From PHBD01 sp964578535 (GTDB taxonomy: Bacteria > Desulfobacterota > Syntrophia > Syntrophales > PHBD01): DNA of 64,000 nt. The stretch spans positions 17,490 through 81,489 of the forward strand of contig CAZODI010000014.1 of NCBI GenBank assembly GCA_964578535.1. Direction: 5' to 3'. The position numbers and the translations under genes were made by a program. Of the stretch, positions 15,326-22,974 are shown in pieces; within the stretch, counting starts at the first letter, position 1, and every line of letters starts with the position of its first letter. Under the pieces are notes generated by a model. The model had not been told where the DNA came from and searched no databases. It saw only the letters and a list, made by a program, of their open reading frames with translations.

Positions 15326-18028
15326 ATGGAAAAGAAAATCCCTCTCACCATCGACGGCAAGGCCGTCAAAGCCTTTCCGGGACAGACGATCCTGGAGGTA
15401 GCCCGGCAGAACGGGATCTTTATTCCCACGCTCTGCTACATGGACCGGACGACGAAGGTCGGCGCCTGCCGGGTGTGTGTCGTGGACGTCGAGGGTGCCC
15501 GTACGCTCGTCGCGTCGTGCTGCATGCCCATCAGCCCGGGCATGGTGGTCCGTACGGACACGCCGAAGGTCCGCGCAGCCCAGCGGATGGTCGTGGAGCT
15601 CCTCTGGTCCTCGGGGGACCACAATTGCCTCACCTGCGAGCGCAACGGCAACTGCGAACTCCAGGACCTGGTCTACCGGTTCCAGATCGAGAAGCCCCGC
15701 TTCGACATCCAGCCCCCCGGACACGCGAAGGATCAATCCAACACCATGATCCAGCGGGACCTGAACAAGTGCATCCTCTGCGGCCGGTGCATCCGGGCGT
15801 GCAACGAGATCCAGGTGAACGAAGTTCTCGACTTCAACCGCCGCGGATCCCGGGCCAAAGTCGGTCCCGCCTTCGACGCCGACTACATCGACTCGAACTG
15901 CTTTTTCTGCGGGGAGTGTGCGGACGCCTGCCCCGTGGGCGCCATCACGCTCCGTCCCGCCCGCTTCTCAGGAAGACCCTGGGAGGTAAAAAAGGTCCGC
16001 ACGACCTGCACGTACTGCGGCGTCGGCTGCCAGATGGAACTGAACGTCCATGAAGACCGCATTGTCTCCGTGACGGGAACCCCGGCCTTCGGCGAGCCCA
16101 ACCTGGGAAGTCTCTGCGTGAAAGGACGGTTCGGCATGGACTTCGTCCAGCACCCGGACCGCCTCAAGACGCCTCTGGTCCGCAGGCAAAAGGGCGGCGA
16201 GCTGGAGGAGGCCTCGTGGGAGGAGGCCCTGGATCTCGTGGCGAAGCGATTCGGGGAAATTCGGGATAAGAACGGGCCGGACGCCCTGGCGGGCCTCTCC
16301 TCGGCCCGCTGCACCAACGAGGAGAATTACCTCTTCCAGAAATTCATGCGCGCGGTGATCGGCACCAACCATGTGGATCACTGCGCACGGCTCTGACACT
16401 CCGTAACGGTGGCCGGTCTGGCCGCCGCCTTCGGGAGTGGAGCCATGACGAACTCCATCGCGGAGCTCGAGAGCACCGAGTGCATCCTGGCAACGGGGAC
16501 GAACACCACGGAGAACCACCCGGTCATCGGGGCCGTGGTGAAGAGGGCCGTCCGCCAGCACGGGACGAAGCTGATCGTCATCGACCCGCGGGAAATCACC
16601 CTGACCAAATACGCCGACATCTGGCTCCGCCAGAGACCCGGGACGGACGTGGCCGTCCTGAACGGCCTGATGAACGTCATCCTGGCGGAAAACCTTTACG
16701 ACAAGGTCTATGTCGAGGGTCGGACCGAGAATTTCGAAGCCTTCCGGAAGGTTGTGGAGAAGTACACTCCGGAGGCAGTCGAGAAGATCTCCGGCGTTCC
16801 CGCGGAAGACCTGAAACGGGCGGCCCGGATGTATGCAAAGGCGAAACGGGCGTCCATTCTCTACTCCATGGGCATCACCCAGCACATCACCGGGACGGAT
16901 AACGTCAAGTCCATCGCGAACCTGGCGATGCTCTGCGGCAACGTCGGCATCGTGGGAGGCGGCGTGAATCCCCTGCGGGGGCAGAACAACGTCCAGGGAG
17001 CCTGCGACATGGGAGCCCTGCCGAACGTCTTCCCGGCCTACCAGCAGGTGGCCAGCCCGGAGGTTCGGGCGTCTTTCGAGAAGGCCTGGGGAGTGAAGGC
17101 CCTTCCGGACAAGCCGGGCCTCACGGTCGTGGAGATCATGAATGCTGCCCACCACGGCGACATCCGGGGGCTCTACATCATGGGCGAGAATCCCATGGTC
17201 TCCGATCCGGACCTGTCACACGTGGAAGAATCCCTGAAAAAACTCGATTTCCTGGTGGTCCAGGACATCTTTCTGACGGAGACGGCCCGTCTTGCCGACG
17301 TGGTCCTGCCTTCGGCGTCCTTCGCCGAGAAGGACGGGACATTCACCAACACGGAGCGGCGCGTCCAGAGGATCCGCAAGGCCGTCAGCCCCCCGGGGGA
17401 GGCACTCCCGGACTGGGCGATCATCGCCGGCATCGCGACACGCATGGGATATCCCATGGCATACGGCAATGTACGGGAGATCTGGGAGGAGATCCGGAAG
17501 GTCACGCCGAGTTACGCCGGCATCTCCTACAAGCGGATCGAGCGGGAGGGGATCCAGTGGCCCTGCCCGAACGTCGAGCATCCGGGGACGCGGTTTCTCC
17601 ATAAGGACCGCTTTTCCCGCGGCCGGGGCCTCTTTGCCGCCATCGAGTACCTGCCGCCGGCGGAGGAGCCGGACGAGACGTATCCCATGATTCTATCGAC
17701 GGGACGGGTCCTTTACCACTACCACACGGGGACCATGACCCGCCTGGCGAAGGGCCTCTCGGAGCGGTATCCCGAGAGCCTCGTCGAGATCCATCCCGAG
17801 GATGCGGCACGTCTGGGTATCGGCGACGGGCGCTCGGTGCGGCTCACTTCGCGGCGGGGAGCCGTGGAGGCAAAGGCCATGATCACGGACCGCTCTCCCG
17901 TGGGTACGGTGTTCATGAACTTCCATTTCCGCGAGGCCGCGGTGAACCTCCTGACGAATCCCGCCCTGGATCCCGTCGGGAAGATTCCCGAATTCAAGGT
18001 CTGCGCTGTTCGTGTCGAGGCTGCCTGA
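15326..18028 (+). CDS. fdhA: Formate dehydrogenase catalytic subunit, selenocysteine-containing
   Basis: Molybdenum/tungsten bis-MGD formate dehydrogenase, about 900 residues read through an in-frame TGA at 16394-16396 (Sec357). The context CARL-U-HSVTVAGL and a SECIS hairpin right after it identify selenocysteine; it is not a frameshift or nonsense mutation. Domains: NuoG-like [2Fe-2S] ferredoxin (GACRVCVVDVEG), a His/Cys cluster (HNCLTCERNGNC), two [4Fe-4S] clusters (CILCGRCIRAC; CFFCGECADACP), a [4Fe-4S] before the molybdopterin domain (CTYCGVGC), then molybdopterin and C-terminal dinucleotide-binding domains (LSTGRVLYHYHTGTMT). No signal peptide, so it is cytoplasmic. This architecture normally pairs with NuoE/NuoF-like electron-transfer or hydrogenase subunits; none lies nearby. 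Confidence 0.95.
16397..16439 (+). promoter_or_regulatory. Bacterial SECIS element of fdhA
   Basis: Directly 3' of the UGA. CACTCC (16397-16402) pairs with GGAGTG (16434-16439). The upper stem GGTGGCC (16408-16414) pairs with GGCCGCC (16420-16426) with one wobble, closing a GGTCT loop. The apical GU fits SelB recognition. Confidence 0.85.
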
Positions 18029-18138
18029 GCCGCGGGCGCGAAAACGGCGGAGTCGCATCGTCTTCCGTCCCCGCGGAAGCGGCGTCCCGCGGGGGTTCGG
18101 CGTGGGGGGCTGAAGCCAAAACGCCGCAGCCATAACGC

Positions 18139-18167
18139 TTGACAGGCATAGTGCCGGGTGATATACG
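18139..18167 (+). promoter_or_regulatory. tRNA-Pro promoter
   Basis: TTGACA (18139-18144), 17-bp spacer, TATACG (18162-18167), 14 nt before the tRNA. Confidence 0.65.
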
Positions 18168-18181
18168 CTGCTCCAGTGTGT

Positions 18182-18258
<77 letters not shown>

Positions 18259-18343
18259 TCTTTTGAAAGCCCTGCGGGCACCAATTCCGGCGAGAAGACA
18301 TGGGGAATGCCCGGGAAATCGAGGGTGACCCTTCCGCCCGCTG

Positions 18344-18380
18344 AAAACAGCATCTTTCCGAGGGAAGGTGCTGTTTTTTT
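18344..18380 (+). terminator. Intrinsic terminator downstream of tRNA-Pro
   Basis: AACAGCATCTTTCC (18346-18359) pairs with GGGAAGGTGCTGTT (18362-18375) with two G-U wobbles, followed by a T run to 18380. Confidence 0.8.
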
Positions 18381-18439
18381 ATGCCTGGCGGAAGGTGGGC
18401 ACCGGAAGGGACCCTGTCGCCGGGAAGAGGCAATCCGGA

Positions 18440-19762
18440 ATGCGTGACGTGACAAGAACCGAGATTCGCGAGGAGATCGGGGACCTGGTTGCGGAGCTGT
18501 TCGCCGCCGGACGCGCCGGGGAGCGCTTTGTTCCGGGAGAGACCCCCGTCCATTATGCCGGGCGTGTGTTCGACGAGCGCGAGATCCAGGCGGCCGTTGC
18601 GGCGTGCCTCGATTTCTGGCTCACCGAAGGCGCACATGCACAGCGGTTTCAGCAAGACCTGGCGGAGAAGCTGGGCGTCCGGGAAACCGTTCTCGTGAAT
18701 TCGGGCTCCTCGGCGAACCTGCTGGCCGTCACGGCCCTGACCTCGCCGCTTCTGAAAGACCGCTGCCTGAAGCCGGGAGACGAGATCATCACCGCGGCCG
18801 CGGGCTTCCCCACCACCGTGAATCCGATTCTCCAGAACGGTCTCGTGCCGGTCTTTATCGACTCCTTCCCTCCAACCTACAATCCGCGGGCGGAAGACAT
18901 CGCCGCCGCCGTCGGCCCCCGGACGAGGGCCGTCTTCCTGGCCCATACCCTGGGAAATCCCATCGACGCCGATGCCGTCCTGGAGATCGTCCGGAGGCAC
19001 GACCTGTTCCTCATCGAGGACTGCTGCGACGCCTTGGGGTCCACGTACCGGGGCCGCCAGGCCGGGACGTTCGGAATTCTCTCCACGTTCAGCTTCTACG
19101 CTGCCCACCACATCACCTTAGGCGAGGGGGGCGCCGTGGCCTCTTCGGATCCGGTCCTGCTCCGGATCCTCCGTTCCCTGAAGGACTGGGGCCGAGACTG
19201 CCACTGCGGGCCGGGCCAGAACAATGCCTGCGGACGGCGCTTCACCGGCCGGCACGGCAATCTGCCGGAAGGGTACGACCACAAGTACGTTTACTCTCAT
19301 CTTGGCTACAACCTGAAGGCCACGGATATTCAGGCCGCCATCGGCGTGGAGCAGCTGAAGAAGCTGGACCGGTTCTGCGCCGCCCGGCGGGAGAACTACC
19401 GGTCCTGGATGGAGCGCTTCCGTCCCCTGGAGGACCGCTTCATCCTTCCGGAGGCGACCCCGGGGAGCGATCCCGCCTGGTTCGCCTTCCCCCTGACCGT
19501 CCGCGAGGGAACGGGCTTCACCCGGCGGCAGGTCACGGATTTCCTGAATGAAAAGCTGGTTGAGACGAGGAATCTCTTCGGGGGCAACCTGCTCCGCCAG
19601 CCGGCCTACCTGGACGTTCGCCACCGTGTTGCCGGAGAGCTGGACGGGGCGGACCGCATCATGAACGACTCCTTCTTCATCGGCACCTATCCGGGGATCG
19701 GCGAGGCCCAGATCGACTACACCATGGACGTCTTCCGGCGATTCCTGGAAAGGGAGGGGTGA
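18440..19762 (+). CDS. rfbH: CDP-6-deoxy-4-hexulose 3-dehydrase (E1/RfbH)
   Basis: PMP- and [2Fe-2S]-dependent C3 dehydrase of 3,6-dideoxyhexose synthesis, 440 residues. The fold is that of DegT/DnrJ aminotransferases, but the PLP Lys is replaced by His (AAHHITLGEGG, His223/224), the hallmark of E1. The Cys group for the [2Fe-2S] cluster is visible in RDCHCGPGQ and NACGRR near residues 252-265. It acts on CDP-4-keto-6-deoxyglucose made by the next two genes. The partner reductase E3 (AscD/DdhD) is not in the window. I chose ATG 18440 with AGAGG 9 nt upstream. First gene of the sugar-nucleotide cluster, starting just after the tRNA terminator. Confidence 0.93.
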   Translation: MRDVTRTEIREEIGDLVAELFAAGRAGERFVPGETPVHYAGRVFDEREIQAAVAACLDFWLTEGAHAQRFQQDLAEKLGVRETVLVNSGSSANLLAVTALTSPLLKDRCLKPGDEIITAAAGFPTTVNPILQNGLVPVFIDSFPPTYNPRAEDIAAAVGPRTRAVFLAHTLGNPIDADAVLEIVRRHDLFLIEDCCDALGSTYRGRQAGTFGILSTFSFYAAHHITLGEGGAVASSDPVLLRILRSLKDWGRDCHCGPGQNNACGRRFTGRHGNLPEGYDHKYVYSHLGYNLKATDIQAAIGVEQLKKLDRFCAARRENYRSWMERFRPLEDRFILPEATPGSDPAWFAFPLTVREGTGFTRRQVTDFLNEKLVETRNLFGGNLLRQPAYLDVRHRVAGELDGADRIMNDSFFIGTYPGIGEAQIDYTMDVFRRFLEREG

Positions 19763-19768
19763 ATCGGC

Positions 19769-20851
19769 ATGAACCCGTTTGACGACTTCTATCGCGGCCG
19801 CCGGGTCCTGGTAACGGGCCATACGGGTTTCAAGGGCTCCTGGCTCGTGCTCTGGCTCCGGAGACTCGGGGCCGAGGTCACCGGCTTCGCGCTGCCGCCC
19901 GCGACGGAGCCCTCCCACTTTGCCATCCTGGGCCTGGAGAAGCGAATCCGCCACCGGGAGGGAGACATCCGCGATCTCGACGCCGTCCGGAAGACCTTCC
20001 GCGAGGCGGAACCGGAGGTCGTCTTCCACCTGGCAGCCCAGGCCATCGTCAGGACCTCCTACGAAAGTCCCAAGGAGACTATCGACGTCAACGTCGGGGG
20101 CACCGTCAACGTTCTGGAGGCCATCCGAAGCGCGTCCTCCGTCCGTTCCGCCGTCGTCGTGACGTCCGACAAGTGCTACGAGAACCGCGAATGGGTCTGG
20201 GGCTACCGGGAAGAAGATCCCCTGGGCGGCCATGATCCCTACAGCGCCAGCAAGGGCGCCGCGGAGATCGTCTGTGGGGCCTACGGTCGATCGTATTTCA
20301 ATCCCGGCGGCCGGGGTCCGCACATGGGATTCGCCACAGCAAGGGCCGGGAATGTCATTGGGGGGGGCGACTGGGCGGCGGACCGCCTCATCCCCGACTG
20401 CGTCCGGGCCCTCGTGGCGGGGAAAGCCGTCGTCATCCGGAACCCCGGGGCCACCCGGCCCTGGCAGCACGTCCTGGATCCGCTCTCCGGTTACCTTCTG
20501 CTGGCCAGGCGGCTGGCGGAGGATCCCGTCCGCTTCTCCGGCGCCTGGAACTTCGGCCCCGCTGACGGCCCGGCCGTGCCTGTCCGAGAGGTGGCCGCCG
20601 GATTCGTGGGATTCTGGCCGCGGGGAAGGCTCCGGCTGGAGGCGGCCGGGAAAGAGGCGCCCCACGAGGCCCATGCGCTGGCCCTCTGCACCGACAAGGC
20701 GCGCAAGATCCTCGGCTGGCGGCCCATTCTCGCTGCCGGGGAGGCCGTCGACTGGACGGCAGCCTGGTATCGCGCCTGGCAGCAGGGGGAAGAAAATCTC
20801 CGCTCCCTCTCGCTGCGCCAGATCCGGCGATACGAAAAATCCTCAACATGA
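19769..20851 (+). CDS. rfbG: CDP-glucose 4,6-dehydratase
   Basis: Short-chain dehydrogenase-type NAD enzyme, 360 residues, that converts CDP-glucose to CDP-4-keto-6-deoxyglucose. NAD loop TGHTGFKGSWL is near residue 17, catalytic YSASKGAAE near 155-163, and the family motif GNVIGGGDWA near 195. The length and gene order (rfbH-rfbG-rfbF) match dideoxyhexose loci. It begins 6 nt after the rfbH stop. A run of eight G (20360-20367) encodes the conserved GGG of the motif. Confidence 0.95.
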   Translation: MNPFDDFYRGRRVLVTGHTGFKGSWLVLWLRRLGAEVTGFALPPATEPSHFAILGLEKRIRHREGDIRDLDAVRKTFREAEPEVVFHLAAQAIVRTSYESPKETIDVNVGGTVNVLEAIRSASSVRSAVVVTSDKCYENREWVWGYREEDPLGGHDPYSASKGAAEIVCGAYGRSYFNPGGRGPHMGFATARAGNVIGGGDWAADRLIPDCVRALVAGKAVVIRNPGATRPWQHVLDPLSGYLLLARRLAEDPVRFSGAWNFGPADGPAVPVREVAAGFVGFWPRGRLRLEAAGKEAPHEAHALALCTDKARKILGWRPILAAGEAVDWTAAWYRAWQQGEENLRSLSLRQIRRYEKSST

Positions 20852-21019
20852 CGGGATATTTATAGTCTGCGTGACGTTCATCACATTCTTCGACCGCAGA
20901 ATGTGTGCATGAGACAGTCCCGGCACACTCGGATCGGGGATGGAAAGCGGGCCGAAGATCGTGTATGGTTTCGATGGGATAAAAGATCGCACCCGGTTTC
21001 CGGATGCCGGAGGGAGAGA

Positions 21020-21820
21020 ATGCCCCGGAACGTGAGAGGAAAAAAGAAGATGCCGCCCGTCGTGATCCTCTGCGGCGGAATGGGGACGAGGCTGGCGGAG
21101 CAGACGGAGGTCCGGCCGAAGCCGATGGTGGAGATCGGCGGACGGCCTATGCTCTGGCACATTATGAAGCACTACGCCCGGTACGGCTGCCGGGAATTCT
21201 ACCTGGCCCTGGGCTACAAGGGCGAGTACATCAAGCGCTATTTCCTGGAATTCCACACCCTGAACCGCGACTTCACGGTCAATCTCGGAGACGGACGCAT
21301 CGGCGTGCTGGATTGCGCCAACGGGGAGGACTGGACGGTCCATCTCGTGGACACAGGCCTGGAGACGATGACGGGGGGGCGCCTGAAACGCATCGCGCCG
21401 CTCCTGCCGAGGGGGCGGTTCCTCATGACCTACGGGGACGGCGTGGGCGACGTGGACCTGGATAAGCTCCTGGCCTTTCATCGCTCCCGCAAGGGGCTCG
21501 TGACGCTGACCGCCGTGAGGCCGCCGGCCCGGTTCGGCGCACTGGACTTCGAAGGCGACCGCATTGTCCGCTTCAAGGAAAAGTCGGTTGTCAGCGAGGG
21601 CTGGATCAACGGCGGATTCTTCGTCATCGAGCCGGCCGCCCTGGATTACATCGCGCGGGACGTCATGTGGGAGCACGACCCCATGGAGCGGCTCGCCGCG
21701 GAAGGCCGGGTGTACGCCTACCGCCATGAGGGCTTCTGGCAGTGCATGGACACGCTCCGGGAACTCAAGTACCTGGAGTCCCTCTGGGAAAGCGGCTCTC
21801 CGCCCTGGAAGACATGGTGA
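21020..21820 (+). CDS. rfbF: Glucose-1-phosphate cytidylyltransferase
   Basis: Nucleotidyltransferase that makes CDP-glucose from CTP and glucose-1-phosphate, 266 residues. The signature ILCGGMGTRLAEQTEVRPKPM opens the enzyme core, with GDGVGDVDL and EGWINGGFFV further on, all typical of RfbF/DdhA. I chose ATG 21020 because GGAGG sits 6 nt upstream; this adds about 10 basic residues before the usual family start at ATG 21050, where the ribosome site is weaker. The frame is open to 20903 without better evidence. Its end overlaps the next gene. Confidence 0.93.
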   Translation: MPRNVRGKKKMPPVVILCGGMGTRLAEQTEVRPKPMVEIGGRPMLWHIMKHYARYGCREFYLALGYKGEYIKRYFLEFHTLNRDFTVNLGDGRIGVLDCANGEDWTVHLVDTGLETMTGGRLKRIAPLLPRGRFLMTYGDGVGDVDLDKLLAFHRSRKGLVTLTAVRPPARFGALDFEGDRIVRFKEKSVVSEGWINGGFFVIEPAALDYIARDVMWEHDPMERLAAEGRVYAYRHEGFWQCMDTLRELKYLESLWESGSPPWKTW

Positions 21821-22974
21821 ACAGGCAGAAGAAGGCATCGGAACGGGTTATGCGGGCGGCCGTGGTTACGGGGAGCCGCCGAGAAACGGGGAGAGCCGCC
21901 GGAAACCCCCTGGCGGAGGACCTGGACCACGTCCTGGACAGGACCCGGGACCTCTGGGAAGAGCTGCGGGGCGGCCGGATCTTCATCACCGGCGGGACGG
22001 GATTTTTCGGCTGCTGGCTCCTGGAGAGCCTCCTGTGGGCCAACCGGGAACTGGGGCTGAAGGCCAGGGCCGTCGTCCTGACCCGCGACCCGGGGCGCTT
22101 CGCGAAAAAGGCGCCGCACCTGGCGGGCGACCCGGCGGTCCGGCTGCATGGCGGCGATGTCCGGACATTCCGTTTCCCGCGGGGTGCCTTTTCTCATGCA
22201 ATCCACGCCGCCGTGGAGGCCGACGATTCAGTCTGTGCCTCGAATCCGCTGGATGAGATGGACGTGACGGTTCTCGGAACCCGTCGTATTCTGGATTTCG
22301 CCCGGCAGGCCGGCGTCCGGAAGTTCCTGTTTACAAGTTCCGGCGCCGTTTACGGCAGGCAGCCTGCCGATGTGCCCCGCATGCTCGAGGATTATACCGG
22401 AGCGCCGGACCAGGTAGACACCGTGTCGCGCTATGCCATCGCAGGCGAGGCCAAGCGGGCCGCTGAATCGATGTGTGTCCTTGCGGCACGGATGTTCGGC
22501 CTGGAGGTTAAGATCGCCCGCTGTTTTTCGTTTATCGGCCCGGGGTTGCCCCTTGACGGAAAGTTCGCCGCAGGGAATTTCTTCCGGGATGCCTTGGCGG
22601 TCAGGCCGATTATCGTCAAAGGAGACGGGACGGCCGTCCGCTCGTATCTTTATGCGGCAGACTTGGTTGTCTGGCTCTGGACGATTCTTTTCCGGGGCGC
22701 CTGCGGTCGGCCTTACAACGTCGGTTCCGAGGAGGAGATCACGATCCGAGAACTGGCACGGGCCATCTCGGGATGCTTCGATCCGCCCGTACCCGTCCGG
22801 GTCATGAAGCGGCGGCGACCGGGCGTGGCTGTAGACAGGTATGTTCCTTCGACGACGAGAGCCGAAATGGAGCTTGGATTGGCACCTGGCCTGGACCTGT
22901 CGGAGGCGGTTGCAAGGACAGCCATCCGACTGTCAGTATCAACTTCGCAGAGTCGGATCGTAAAGGAAACATGA
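21814..22974 (+). CDS. NAD-dependent epimerase/dehydratase-like SDR with atypical active site
   Basis: Extended SDR of about 386 residues. NAD loop TGGTGFFGCWL is near residue 60; FLFTSSGAVYGRQPAD and YNVGSEEEITI are typical of sugar-nucleotide enzymes. The YxxxK position reads AGEAK, so the catalytic Tyr appears to be Ala; the nearest Tyr is three residues further upstream (RYAIAGEAK). It could be an epimerase or reductase finishing the CDP-dideoxysugar, as YerF-type or Rfb reductases do, or a variant with altered chemistry. The start overlaps the rfbF end (ATG 21814, or GTG 21817); MRAAVV at 21850 is an alternative. The end overlaps the next gene by ATGA. Confidence 0.8.
   Translation: MVNRQKKASERVMRAAVVTGSRRETGRAAGNPLAEDLDHVLDRTRDLWEELRGGRIFITGGTGFFGCWLLESLLWANRELGLKARAVVLTRDPGRFAKKAPHLAGDPAVRLHGGDVRTFRFPRGAFSHAIHAAVEADDSVCASNPLDEMDVTVLGTRRILDFARQAGVRKFLFTSSGAVYGRQPADVPRMLEDYTGAPDQVDTVSRYAIAGEAKRAAESMCVLAARMFGLEVKIARCFSFIGPGLPLDGKFAAGNFFRDALAVRPIIVKGDGTAVRSYLYAADLVVWLWTILFRGACGRPYNVGSEEEITIRELARAISGCFDPPVPVRVMKRRRPGVAVDRYVPSTTRAEMELGLAPGLDLSEAVARTAIRLSVSTSQSRIVKET

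Noticed and set aside
16394..16396. Stop codon splitting fdhA into two genes
   Set aside because: The TGA is followed by a SECIS hairpin and both sides align to one Sec-type formate dehydrogenase, so it is read as selenocysteine.
20360..20367. G8 tract in rfbG (and G7 in rfbF at 21373) as phase-variation switches
   Set aside because: Both encode conserved Gly or Gly-Arg positions with common GGG codons in GC-rich DNA; nothing else supports slippage.
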